Positions 31,427 to 39,599 of a stretch of 46,952 nucleotides of DNA are shown piece by piece. Position numbers and translations under genes: made by a program. The notes under the pieces were generated by a model that was not told the DNA's origin, searched no databases, and was given only the letters and a program-made list of their open reading frames with translations. The stretch lies in assembly GCF_017355185.1 (NCBI RefSeq), contig NZ_JADILJ010000028.1:1-46952 (forward strand). The letters run 5' to 3'. Numbering within the stretch: position 1 is the stretch's first letter; each line of letters opens with the position of its first letter. The DNA is from Rathayibacter sp. SD072. GTDB taxonomy: Bacteria > Actinomycetota > Actinomycetes > Actinomycetales > Microbacteriaceae.

Positions 31427-33495
31427 CAGGACCTCCTGTCGAGGTGGAGAATCCGGGCGCTCGGGCCGGGAACCGTGCGCACCTGCACCAGGCCGTCCGC
31501 GGAGCCGATGGCCCATTCGGCGTCACCGCGCGGGAAGGTGATCGTCGGGCTCCCGTCGACGCGGAGGGAGAACTCCGCGGCATGCTCGCCGCGATCCCAG
31601 ACGAACAGCAGCACGTCGTCACCGTCACGGAAGCCGACGACGACGAGCTCGTCCTCCCATCCGGGCAGCCCGAGGGGCCAGAACGGCGTGGAGCGCGCCA
31701 GGAGCAGCCGGTGCTCCTTCGCGAAGGCCACCGCGCCGGCGACCAGCGCGGACTGCGACGGCCGCAGCCGGTCGAGGAAGCCGGAGAGGATGAGGCGCCC
31801 AGGCAGTCCCGTGACGAGGGTGAACACCGTCTCCTCCTCGGTCATCCCGGCGCTCGGATAGGCCCAGTTGCCGCTCTGCTCGGGGAGGACCGCCGCGGGT
31901 GATGCGGCGGCGATGACGGGGTAGCGGAGGAAGTCCTGCTGGTCCGACGTCGACTGCAGGTCGTTCTCGACGAGGTAGGCGTAGTCCATCCGCATCGCTC
32001 CGGAGGAGCAGTTCTCGAGGATCAGATCCGGATGCCGCTCGCGGATACCCCTCAACCAGCCGACGAAGGCCCGGCTGTGCGCGAGGAGGCCGTCGCCGGC
32101 CGCCGTGGCGTCCCGCTCGGTCCCCGCTCCCGGGTTGACGTTGTAGTCGAGCTTGAGGTATCCGATGCCGTAGTCGCGGACGAGTCCGTCCACGACCGCG
32201 TCGAGATGAGCTCGGGCGGCCGGGTGCCGGAAGTCGAGGTGGAAGCGCTCGTGCTCGAGGACCCGAGTGCCGAAGCGCTGGAAGAACGCCTCCTCGGGGA
32301 GGCTGCTCGCCATCGGACTCGTGACTCCGACCACCTCGGGCTCCAGCCAGGTTCCGGCGATCATCCCGGCTGACCGGATCTCGTCGAGGATCGAGAGGAA
32401 TCCGCCGTCGAACCGGTCCGGGTTCTCAGCCCACTCCCCCACTGAGTTCCACCAGTCGCCGGGCCCGGCGAACCAGCCGGCATCGATGCAGAACACCTCG
32501 GCGCCCGCCGCGGCTGCTCCCGCGATGAGGGGCCGGAGCTTCTCGCTCGTCGGGTCCCCCATCAGCGTGTTCATGAAGTCGTTGTAGACCACCGGCAGTC
32601 CGCGGATCCCGCCGTGGCGGGCGACGAGCCACCGCCGGTAGCGCGTGAGTTCGGTCAGCGCCTCGTCTCTCGCTCCGTCGACGACGACCACGGCGGCCGG
32701 CGCAGCGGTGAACGAGTCCGCGGGGGCGAGGCGGTGGGCGAAGTGGTGCTCGAGGTCCGCGGGACCGGTCAGGCTCAGGAAGCCCCCGTCCAGGGTCGAG
32801 CCGAGGGACCACTGCCACGCCGTGCCCGATTCGATCTGCCAGGCGAGGCTCGACGAGGTGCCCGGATCGACGACGACGCCGAGCGGGAGGTGCTCTCCGG
32901 TCGGCCAGGCGCCATGACTGGTCAGGGCGAACCGGCCCCGGCCGTCCTGCGCATGGATGCCCAGCGAGAGCGCGGGGACGCGATCGCGGAGGCGGTCCTC
33001 GTACCAGCGGCTCTCGGCCAGCCACTCGCTGTCGGCCCAGGCGAGCACCATCGGGTCGAGGTCGGCTTCGGCGTGGCCGATGCCGACCACCGCCGACGTG
33101 ACGGCCGTCAGCACGACAGGCGCTGAGCCGGCGTTCAAGACGTGCTGCGTGATCCGGAGCGCGCGCAGACCGTGCGGTCGGGTGAACGTGCTCACGACGC
33201 GCACCCCCGTCCGCGGGTCGGACTGAGTGAGGGTCACCTCCACGGCGTCCTCCCGCTCGCTCTCGACGAGGGAGTCCTGTCGGAGACGCTCCCCGACGGC
33301 GGAGCGGACGTAGCTCTGGCTCGTCCGGGCGCGCTGCTCGTCGGCGGTGAACACCTCGACGACGGGCCGCCAGGACACCAGCGAAGGAGCGGCGCCGGCG
33401 AACCCGCCGAACTCGACGGGGCCGTCGAGCCCTCCCCGAAGGAGGATCCCGGCATCGCTGCCGGCGGTGGCCGACGGTACGGACGTCTGCTTCAC
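31426..33495 (-). CDS. GH36 alpha-galactosidase-like enzyme
   Basis: 689 aa from the GTG at 33495, chosen because AGAGAGGA lies 4-6 nt before it. The alternative ATG at 33510 overlaps the previous stop (ATGA) but has no Shine-Dalgarno. An N-terminal super-sandwich (~1-280) is followed by the TIM barrel. VYNDFMNTLMGDPTSEKLRPLI and VFCIDAGWFAGPGDWWNSVGEW are typical GH36. The nucleophile is the Asp of IGYLKLDYNVN (~450), and the acid/base is in DLQSTSDQQD (~515). ENCSSGAMRMDYAYL also matches the family. There is no signal peptide. Expected reaction: hydrolysis of terminal alpha-galactosyl residues from imported oligosaccharides. Confidence 0.92.
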   Translation of the reverse strand: MKQTSVPSATAGSDAGILLRGGLDGPVEFGGFAGAAPSLVSWRPVVEVFTADEQRARTSQSYVRSAVGERLRQDSLVESEREDAVEVTLTQSDPRTGVRVVSTFTRPHGLRALRITQHVLNAGSAPVVLTAVTSAVVGIGHAEADLDPMVLAWADSEWLAESRWYEDRLRDRVPALSLGIHAQDGRGRFALTSHGAWPTGEHLPLGVVVDPGTSSSLAWQIESGTAWQWSLGSTLDGGFLSLTGPADLEHHFAHRLAPADSFTAAPAAVVVVDGARDEALTELTRYRRWLVARHGGIRGLPVVYNDFMNTLMGDPTSEKLRPLIAGAAAAGAEVFCIDAGWFAGPGDWWNSVGEWAENPDRFDGGFLSILDEIRSAGMIAGTWLEPEVVGVTSPMASSLPEEAFFQRFGTRVLEHERFHLDFRHPAARAHLDAVVDGLVRDYGIGYLKLDYNVNPGAGTERDATAAGDGLLAHSRAFVGWLRGIRERHPDLILENCSSGAMRMDYAYLVENDLQSTSDQQDFLRYPVIAAASPAAVLPEQSGNWAYPSAGMTEEETVFTLVTGLPGRLILSGFLDRLRPSQSALVAGAVAFAKEHRLLLARSTPFWPLGLPGWEDELVVVGFRDGDDVLLFVWDRGEHAAEFSLRVDGSPTITFPRGDAEWAIGSADGLVQVRTVPGPSARILHLDRRS

Positions 33496-33506
33496 GGAGT
33501 CCTCTC

Positions 33507-34502
33507 TCATGCGATCGTCGCGAGCGACTCGGCGGCCACGGGGAACGCGGGCGGGAGTCCGTCGCGCAACCGCCTCGCCTCCTCCACCACGGCCTCCCCA
33601 AGAAGGAGCAGCTCGGTCCCACGGGACCCCGCGATGTGCGGAGTGACGAGCACGTTGGGGAAGGCGAAGAACGGATGGTCCTCGTTCAGCGGCTCGGGAT
33701 CCGTCACGTCGAGCACGGCGTCCAGTCGACCGCTGCGCAGTTCCCCGAGGAGCGCGTCCTGGTCGACCAGCGCCTGCCTCGCCGTGTTGATGAAGGTCGC
33801 GCCGTCGCCCAGGAGGGCGAACTCCCGCCGACCGAGCAGACCTCGCGTCGAGGGCAGGTCGGGCGCGTGCAGGGAGACGACCCGGGATCGGTTCAGAAGC
33901 TCGTCGAGCTCGACCTTCTCGACACCGAGCACGGCAGCCTCTTCGTGAGAGAGATACGGGTCGGACACCAGCACCCGGTACGAGAACGGGCCGAGGAGGC
34001 GGATGAGATGCCGTCCGGTGCGCGACGCTCCGATGATCCCCACAGTGGAGCGGTAGGCGCCGATCTGCGGGTACTCGTTCTCGAGGTCGACGAAGGACTG
34101 GCGGCGGGCGTACTCCTGCGCGATCGGCAGTACCTTCTTCCCCGCGAGGAGGACCATCGCGAGGGCGTACTCGGCGACCGGGACCGCGTTCGCGTCGGCT
34201 GCGGTCGTCACGAGGATCCCTCGGTCCCACACCTCGGGGGTGGTCATGCCCTTCACGGAACCGCCGGCGTGCAGGATCGCTCGCAGCCGGGGCATGCGGT
34301 CGAGGACGCGGCCGTCGACCGCGGGAGCGAACCATCCTGTGACGAGCACCTCGATGTCGGCCAGGACCTCGTCGGGTTCGCTCGAGTAGTCCGAGACGGT
34401 CCGGGTCAGATCGATGTCGACGAGCCGTTCGAGCTCGCGCGCGAGCCTGTCGTCGAACAAGCGGTACTGCAGGTCGGGCTGCATCGCCAATGCCGCTTTC
34501 AT
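33507..34502 (-). CDS. D-isomer-specific 2-hydroxyacid dehydrogenase
   Basis: 331 aa; ATG behind AAGGAG at 7 nt. The split catalytic domain encloses a Rossmann fold with TVGIIGASRTGRHLIRLL (NAD(P) loop, ~153-170; the usual GxGxxG reads GASRTG). Catalytic residues are the Arg of INTARQALVD (~239), the Glu of DVTDPEPL (~268) and the His of LVTPHIAGS (~287). It is probably NAD(P)-dependent oxidation or reduction of a 2-keto/2-hydroxy acid. First gene of the operon continuing with GH36, GH43 and ThuA; a sugar-acid derivative is a reasonable but unproven substrate. Confidence 0.9.
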   Translation of the reverse strand: MKAALAMQPDLQYRLFDDRLARELERLVDIDLTRTVSDYSSEPDEVLADIEVLVTGWFAPAVDGRVLDRMPRLRAILHAGGSVKGMTTPEVWDRGILVTTAADANAVPVAEYALAMVLLAGKKVLPIAQEYARRQSFVDLENEYPQIGAYRSTVGIIGASRTGRHLIRLLGPFSYRVLVSDPYLSHEEAAVLGVEKVELDELLNRSRVVSLHAPDLPSTRGLLGRREFALLGDGATFINTARQALVDQDALLGELRSGRLDAVLDVTDPEPLNEDHPFFAFPNVLVTPHIAGSRGTELLLLGEAVVEEARRLRDGLPPAFPVAAESLATIA

Positions 34503-34577
34503 GCGGATGCTCCTTGTCTTCCGACCGCGCAGGGACGGTCGTGATGGCTGAGTGAGGGGCGGACGGGTGCGGGGAGC

Positions 34578-34600
34578 GGAACGCGCTCTCTTGGTAGAAT
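34578..34600 (+). promoter_or_regulatory. LacI-type promoter with internal GGAA-type operator
   Basis: GGAACGCGCTCTCT (34578-34591) matches 12 of 14 positions of GGAAAGCGCTCTCC at 45441. It lies directly before the -10 TAGAAT (34595-34600), so it occupies the spacer of the regulator's own promoter within the divergent region shared with the dehydrogenase operon. Confidence 0.6.
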
Positions 34601-34633
34601 CCGCAGACGAACAAGGGACGAGTGAGGAATTCG

Positions 34634-35692
34634 ATGCCGCACGAGGGAACCGCTATCCGCACCGGCCCCGCCACCCTGGAGGACGTCGCCGCTCTGGCGG
34701 GCGTGTCGAGGGCGACCGCGTCCCGGGTCCTGAACCCGTCCGCCCGGACGGTGGGCGCGGCGAACCGGAAGAAGGTGGAGGCCGCGGCGGCCGAGCTGGG
34801 ATACGTGGTCAACGCCTCCGCGCAGACCATCGCGAGAGGCCGCTCCGACAGCATCGCGTTCGTCGTGAACGCGATCCCGGACGACTACCTCTCCCCCATC
34901 GCCGCCGGCGTCTTCCACGCCGCCGATGCCGCCGACCTCATGGTGACGATGGTCTCCACGAACGAGAGCGCGGCGCGTGCGCGGCGCATCGTCTCGGTGT
35001 TCCGCGGGCTGCGTCCCCGCCTCCTGGTCCTCGCCGGCAGTCGGCACGTCGACGACGCGGCCTTCGGACCCGTCGTCGACGAACTCCGGGCCTTCGAGGC
35101 CGATGGTGGCCGCGTCGTGGTCATCGGGCAGGTGGGGCTTCCCTTCGACACCGTCTCGATCGACAACGTCGGCGTCGGCCGGGCGATCGCCCGCGCCTTC
35201 CTCGACCTCGGCTACGAGCAGTTCACCGTCTTCGCCGGACCGGTCAAGGCCGTCACGCCGCGCGACCGGGCGGACGGCATCCTGGCGGAGTTCGCCGACG
35301 CCGGCATCCACCTTCCGCCCGATCGCATCATCACCGGCGCGTTCTCCCGAGAGGGCGGCTACGTCGCGGCCGGCGAGTTCCTCCGGCGCCGCAGCGACAC
35401 GGAGGCGATCCTCGCGACAGCGGACGCCGTCGCCCTCGGTGCGATCGCCCGCTTGCGCGAAGCCGGCGTGAAGCTCCCCGGCGACGTCGCGATCTCCGGG
35501 GTGGACGACCTTCTCGCGCTGCGGGACGTGACGCCCGCGCTCACGACCGTCCGCCTCCCCTGGAACGAGGTGGGCGTGATCGCGCTCGAGCTCGGCCTCG
35601 AGCCGGCGCCGACGGACGGGCCCCGCACTCGCACGCTCTCCGGTCATGTCGTCCTCCGGGAGAGCAGCCCCCGCCTCGTCCCCGGCGGGTGA
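34634..35692 (+). CDS. LacI family transcriptional regulator
   Basis: 352 aa from the ATG at 34634 (GAGG upstream; a GTG at 34622 is an alternative). The helix-turn-helix reads ATLEDVAALAGVSRATASRVLNPSARTVGAANRKKVEAAAAELGYVVN. The hinge is NASAQTIARGRS, and the effector domain runs from SIAFVVNAIPDDYLSPIAAGVF to VAISGVDDLLALRDVTPALTTVRLPW. It is divergent from the dehydrogenase-GH36-GH43-ThuA operon and convergent with the importer operon. GGAA-type palindromes at its own promoter, before the permease operon and before the giant lyase gene suggest it is the local repressor of the whole locus. Confidence 0.93.
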   Translation: MPHEGTAIRTGPATLEDVAALAGVSRATASRVLNPSARTVGAANRKKVEAAAAELGYVVNASAQTIARGRSDSIAFVVNAIPDDYLSPIAAGVFHAADAADLMVTMVSTNESAARARRIVSVFRGLRPRLLVLAGSRHVDDAAFGPVVDELRAFEADGGRVVVIGQVGLPFDTVSIDNVGVGRAIARAFLDLGYEQFTVFAGPVKAVTPRDRADGILAEFADAGIHLPPDRIITGAFSREGGYVAAGEFLRRRSDTEAILATADAVALGAIARLREAGVKLPGDVAISGVDDLLALRDVTPALTTVRLPWNEVGVIALELGLEPAPTDGPRTRTLSGHVVLRESSPRLVPGG

Positions 35693-35708
35693 CGGCTCGT
35701 GACGAGGC

Positions 35709-35785
35709 CCGGTGAGCGCGCTCCCGATGGCGACCATCGTCGCGCGGAGGTCCGCGCGGTCGCGGAGGGGCAGCGCACTCACCGG
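35709..35785. terminator. Multi-branched inverted-repeat terminator between convergent operons
   Basis: The outer arms CCGGTGAGCGCGCTCCC (35709-35725) and 35767-35785 pair with few mismatches. Inside them are two perfect hairpins, CGATGG/CCATCG (35725-35739) and CGCGCGGA/TCCGCGCG (35741-35758). It fills the gap between the LacI and binding-protein stops. Confidence 0.6.
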
Positions 35786-35790
35786 TCGCC

Positions 35791-37356
35791 TCACTTCGCC
35801 GCGAGGTAGGCGTTCGCCTGCTTCTCGAGCTCGGCCTGCACCTTGTCGAGACCGGCGGCCTCGACCGCCTTCTTGAGGTCGTCGAGGCCCTTGTCGACGT
35901 CGACCGCGCCCGCGTAGAGCGGATTGCCGTACTGCGCCAGCGCCTGGGTGATCTGCGCGTTCTCGGCCTCGACCGGGGCGAGGTCGGGGATGAACGAGGC
36001 GAACGGATCCGTCGTGAAGTTCTCGTAGTCCTTCGCCCAGAGGAAGTTCTGCTTCTCGGACTCGGCGATGGTGCTCGAGAGACGCTCGAGCGGGACGCGC
36101 CAGCTGAGGGCGTAGCCGGGGAAGTTGTTGTAGTCCGAGATCGACTCGAAGCTGTCCTCGCCCACGGCGTTCCAGTCCTTCCCCTCCACGCCGTACTCCA
36201 AAAGGTCGTGGTTCTCGGCGATGGAGACCCAGTCGAGCAGCTGCAGCGCCTGCTCCTGGTTCTTGCTCGCCTTGTTGACGACGACGATGTTGTCGGCCTG
36301 GAACAGCTGGTTCGGCTTCGCGGCGAGCCCCTCGGCGAAGGGCATGACGTCCAGCAGGGAGGCGCCGGGCACGGCCTTGAGCAGGCCGGGCAGGTTCGTG
36401 GTGGTCGCCGTCCCGTCCGTGATGGCCCACGTCGAGGCGGCAGCTCCGCTCTGGAACTGGGACTGGACCGTCGCCGCGTCGATGTTGAGCATGTCCGCAT
36501 TGATGATGCCGTCGAGGTAGTACTGGCGGGTCGCGCGCAGGGCTTCGACGTGGGGCTCGTGCTCCCAGAACGGGACGAGCTTCGAGGACCCGGTGGCGGT
36601 GGCATCGGCGGCGGGGACGAACATGAGCGAGTCGGCCGAGAAGTAGACCGGGATCATGTCGGGCTTCTCCCAGCCCTGACGGTAGAACACGCCTGTCGGT
36701 GCGCCGATGGACGAGAAGGTGCTGAGCCGCGCCACGTAGGGGGTGATGCCCTCCTTCTGCTTGACGTCGTACCAGAACTTCTCGAGCGCGTCGTAGGAGT
36801 CGATGGTGCCGCCGGCGTACGTGTCCGCGAGGTCCCCGCGCACGCTGTAGTGGTGGATGCGTCCGGCCGAGTTGACCGCCGGCACCCCGTACAGCTCTCC
36901 GTCGCTCCAGCGGTTCGCCTCGAGAGCCTCGGTCGAGATCGTCGAGGCGAGGTTCGAGTGCGTTCCGGAAGCGAGCTGCGAGCTCAGACCGGTGAGGGCC
37001 CCGTCCGAGATCAGCTTGGAGATGTTCAGCCAGCGGGCGCTGAGCGCCGTCGCGAAGTTCTCGCCGGCGGTGAACTTGAGGAGCGACTGGTTGGAGTAGT
37101 TCTGCCAGTTGATGAACTCGGGCTTGATGGTGAAGCCCTGGTCCTTCTCGAGCTTCGTGTTGACCGCCGCGAGGACGGTGCTCCAGCCGGTGGGTGCGAC
37201 GCCCGGCAGCAGCAGGCTGAGCTCGCTAGACGAGCCGGAGGAGCCGCCTCCGCCCGTGCAGGCGGCGAGGGAGAGCAGCGCGGCTGCGCCGGCTCCTCCC
37301 GCGAGGAAGCCGCGCCGGGAGAAGCCGCGACCAGCAGCAGTGGTGATCGGTGCCAT
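35791..37356 (-). CDS. Extracellular solute-binding lipoprotein (LplA-like)
   Basis: 521 aa; ATG behind AAAGGA. Twin-arginine motif SRRGFLAGG and lipobox SLAAC (Cys33) mark a Tat-exported lipoprotein. The mature part is a large family-1 binding protein of the LplA/YtcQ kind, longer than MalE-type proteins: KLEKDQGFTIKPEFINWQNYSNQSLLKFTAGENFATALSARW, GELYGVPAVNSAGRIHHYSVRGDL, QALQLLDWVSIAENHDLLEYGVEGKDWNAV, and a C-terminal helix ending LEKQANAYLAAK. LplA-type importers usually serve oligosaccharides of plant cell-wall polysaccharides such as rhamnogalacturonan; the ligand here is unknown. It is last in the operon, 103 nt after the permease with a small hairpin (37389-37404) between. Confidence 0.92.
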   Translation of the reverse strand: MAPITTAAGRGFSRRGFLAGGAGAAALLSLAACTGGGGSSGSSSELSLLLPGVAPTGWSTVLAAVNTKLEKDQGFTIKPEFINWQNYSNQSLLKFTAGENFATALSARWLNISKLISDGALTGLSSQLASGTHSNLASTISTEALEANRWSDGELYGVPAVNSAGRIHHYSVRGDLADTYAGGTIDSYDALEKFWYDVKQKEGITPYVARLSTFSSIGAPTGVFYRQGWEKPDMIPVYFSADSLMFVPAADATATGSSKLVPFWEHEPHVEALRATRQYYLDGIINADMLNIDAATVQSQFQSGAAASTWAITDGTATTTNLPGLLKAVPGASLLDVMPFAEGLAAKPNQLFQADNIVVVNKASKNQEQALQLLDWVSIAENHDLLEYGVEGKDWNAVGEDSFESISDYNNFPGYALSWRVPLERLSSTIAESEKQNFLWAKDYENFTTDPFASFIPDLAPVEAENAQITQALAQYGNPLYAGAVDVDKGLDDLKKAVEAAGLDKVQAELEKQANAYLAAK

Positions 37357-37459
37357 GAGGAGTTCCTTTCGAATGTGATCGCCGGCTGCCGAGCGCAGGC
37401 TCGGTCGGCGGGCCTCCGTGAGGGGGAGGTCGCGTGGGTGGAGAGCAGTGCGAGGGGCG

Positions 37460-38395
37460 TCAGCCCTTCGTCGCTCCGAGGGTGAGGCCCTTCACGAAGT
37501 ACCGCTGGGCGAAGGGGTAGGCGAAGAGGATGGGGGCGATCGTCACGACCGTCATGGCGAGGCGGATCTGGTAGGCGGGTGCCGTTCCGGTCTGCGACAG
37601 ATTGTTGGCGTTGCCGATGCTCGCGATGAGGTTCTGCAGCACGAGCTGGAGCGGGTACTGGTCGACGTCCGTGATGAACAGCAGGGCGTGGAACCAGTCG
37701 TTCCAGTAGGTGACCCCGTAGAACAGGGCGATGACGGCGAGCACCGGCTTCGAGAGCGGAAGCACGATCTGGAAGAAGACGCGCAGCTCGCCTGCGCCGT
37801 CGATCTTCGCCGAGTCGAGGATCTCGACGGGGACGGCCCTGAAGAAGGACACCTGCACGAAGACGAGGAAGGGGGCGAGGGCGAGAGGCAGGATCACGGA
37901 GAAGAGGGAGTTCTGCAGCTGCAGCACCTGCGTCACCAGGATGTAGAGCGGGACGAGCCCTCCGGTGAAGAGCATGGGGATGTAGGCGAACACGGCGAGC
38001 GAGGTGCTCAGGCGCGGAAGACCGCGCGCGATGACCCAGCTGATGCCGGAGGTCGCCGCGAGCGCGATCGCGGTTCCGACGACGGTGATGAAGATCGACG
38101 CTCCGTACGCCATCCACAGCCGGCCCCCCGCGAAGAGAGTCGCATAGGCCTCGATCGAGAACGGGGTGGGCCAGAACGAGTACCCGGTGCGGGAGAGCAC
38201 GGATTCGTCCGTGAAGGATCCAGCGACGACCATCCAGAACGGGATCAGGCAGGCGAGAGCGAACAGTGACGTCCCCACGTAGCTGATGATCGTGAACGTC
38301 TCCGGACGACGGCGGGGTCGACTCGGCGCGGTCGGCGGCGTCCCCTGGTCATCGGGGAGGGCCGTCGGGACATCGGGGGTCAGGACAGTGCTCAT
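37460..38395 (-). CDS. Sugar ABC transporter permease (LplC/YtcP-like)
   Basis: 311 aa. Features typical of the LplC subfamily are SYVGTSLFALACLIPFWMVVAGSFTDESVLSRTGYSFWPTPFSIEAY, FTGGLVPLYILVTQ, the EAA-like loop ILDSAKIDGAGELRVFFQIVLPLSKP (~200), YWNDWFHALLFITD, and the C-terminus QRYFVKGLTLGATKG. The start overlaps the stop of the preceding permease. It forms an importer with its neighbours and the LplA-like binding protein. Confidence 0.94.
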   Translation of the reverse strand: MSTVLTPDVPTALPDDQGTPPTAPSRPRRRPETFTIISYVGTSLFALACLIPFWMVVAGSFTDESVLSRTGYSFWPTPFSIEAYATLFAGGRLWMAYGASIFITVVGTAIALAATSGISWVIARGLPRLSTSLAVFAYIPMLFTGGLVPLYILVTQVLQLQNSLFSVILPLALAPFLVFVQVSFFRAVPVEILDSAKIDGAGELRVFFQIVLPLSKPVLAVIALFYGVTYWNDWFHALLFITDVDQYPLQLVLQNLIASIGNANNLSQTGTAPAYQIRLAMTVVTIAPILFAYPFAQRYFVKGLTLGATKG

Positions 38396-39402
38396 AGCAG
38401 CGAGGTCTCCTTGGCGTAGCGCCGCTGCACGAGCGTCGCGAGGACGACGAGGACGAATCCGACGACGGACTGGAACAGCCCGATCGCTGCGGTGGTCCCG
38501 AAGTCGCCCAGGGTTCTGAGGGAGCGGAAGACATAGGTGTCGATGACGTCGGTGGACGAGAAGAGGGTCCCGTTGTCACCGACGATCGCGTAGATGGTGC
38601 CGAAGTCTCCGTAGAAGATGCGTCCGACACCGAGGACGAGCAGGATCGCCGCGGTCGGCATGAGCAGTGGCGTGGTGATGCGCAGGGCCATCTGCCAGCG
38701 CGAGGCTCCGTCGATCTGGCCGGCCTCGTACACCTCCTCGGGGATCGCGGTGAGCGCCGCGAGGAAGATGACCGAGAGGTACCCGCCCTGCTGCCACACC
38801 TTGACGATGGTGAGGATCCAGGGCCACGGACCGGGCTCGGTGTACCAGCTGATCGACGGTGCTCCGAAGACGTTGAGCATGTCGTTGACCATGCCGCCGC
38901 GTCCGCCGACTCCGGCGAGATAGGACTGCAGGAAGATGCTGACCACGATGGGCGAGACGAAGTACGGGATGAAGATCACCGACTGCAGGAACTTCTTCGT
39001 CGTCTTCCCGCGGATCTCGTTGAGCATCAGCGCGAGGAGGATCCCGGAGAGGAGCGTCGCTGCGAGGAAGAGGACGTTGAGGAACAGGGTGTTGGCGAGG
39101 ATCCGGCCGGCGTCACCCGAGGTGAAGAAGAAGGCGAAGTTGTCGAATCCGACGAACGGCGAGCCGAAGATCCCCGAGCTGACGGAGAAGTCCTGGAACG
39201 CCACGATCAGACCGGCCATCGGCGCGTAGGAGAACACCAGGAACAGGATGATCGCGGGCACCGCGAGGATCACCAGTCCGTAGTCCCGCGGCTGGCGTCC
39301 CCCGTTGCCGAGGCGCTTGGGCCGACGACCCTGCTTCCGGCTCACGGCGACATCCGCTCCCAGCGCCGACTGGTGACCGTCCGTGGTGATGGTGGTCGTC
39401 AC
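38392..39402 (-). CDS. Sugar ABC transporter permease (LplB/YteP-like)
   Basis: 336 aa from the GTG at 39402. LplB-type hallmarks are YGLVILAVPAIILFLVFSYAPMAGLIVAFQDF, a KTTKKFLQSVIFIPYFVSPIVVS helix, PWPWILTIVKVWQQGGYLSVIFLAAL, and the EAA loop VYEAGQIDGASRWQMALRITTPLLMP (~230). There is no Shine-Dalgarno before this GTG. Instead a short ORF with a strong AAGGAG ends over it (GTGA), so initiation is probably coupled to that leader. First gene of the permease-permease-binding-protein operon. Confidence 0.9.
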   Translation of the reverse strand: MTTTITTDGHQSALGADVAVSRKQGRRPKRLGNGGRQPRDYGLVILAVPAIILFLVFSYAPMAGLIVAFQDFSVSSGIFGSPFVGFDNFAFFFTSGDAGRILANTLFLNVLFLAATLLSGILLALMLNEIRGKTTKKFLQSVIFIPYFVSPIVVSIFLQSYLAGVGGRGGMVNDMLNVFGAPSISWYTEPGPWPWILTIVKVWQQGGYLSVIFLAALTAIPEEVYEAGQIDGASRWQMALRITTPLLMPTAAILLVLGVGRIFYGDFGTIYAIVGDNGTLFSSTDVIDTYVFRSLRTLGDFGTTAAIGLFQSVVGFVLVVLATLVQRRYAKETSLL

Positions 39403-39485
39403 CGCGCCCACCCCGCACCGGGTCCGCTCGATCCGCGCTCGTGGACGCAGCACGCGGAAGGCGGCCGTGTTGTCTTCAGCATCAT
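39399..39485 (-). CDS. Short leader ORF coupled to the LplB-like permease
   Basis: 28 codons, beginning with tandem ATGs (39485 and 39482) directly behind ACAAGGAGCA and ending in a TGA that overlaps the permease GTG. The peptide (MMLKTTRPPSACCVHERG...) resembles nothing known. The ribosome-binding site and the 4-nt overlap suggest a leader peptide or translational coupling. A frameshift that split the permease's N-terminus is the alternative. Confidence 0.45.
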   Translation of the reverse strand: MMLKTTRPPSACCVHERGSSGPGAGWAR

Positions 39486-39531
39486 TGCTCCTTGTGGTCC
39501 TGGGACGCCTACCGGTCGGATCTGCTCCGCC

Positions 39532-39576
39532 GGAATGCGTTTTCCAATAGTGGAGCCGCTCCGTTCCCGATGTCAA
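39532..39576 (-). promoter_or_regulatory. Promoter and GGAA-type operator of the importer operon
   Basis: On the minus strand TTGACA (39576-39571) is followed by GGAAAACGCATTCC (39545-39532), a palindrome of the same kind as those at 34578 and 45441. It lies about 45 bp before the leader ORF, where a bound repressor would block transcription. Confidence 0.6.
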
Positions 39577-39581
39577 GGAAA

Positions 39582-39599
39582 GCCGCGTAAAATTGCGGC
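39582..39599 (+). promoter_or_regulatory. -10 box within an inverted repeat, alpha/beta hydrolase gene
   Basis: TAAAAT (39588-39593) is a near-consensus -10 placed 6 nt before the ATG at 39600, implying a leaderless mRNA. It is enclosed by GCCGC (39582-39586) and GCGGC (39595-39599), which could be a hairpin or an operator over the start site. Confidence 0.5.

Noticed and set aside
31427-34854. Reading GH36 and upstream sequence as one 1142-codon protein
   Set aside because: The frame is open upstream by chance across the dehydrogenase gene; the Shine-Dalgarno and domain start are at 33495-33510.
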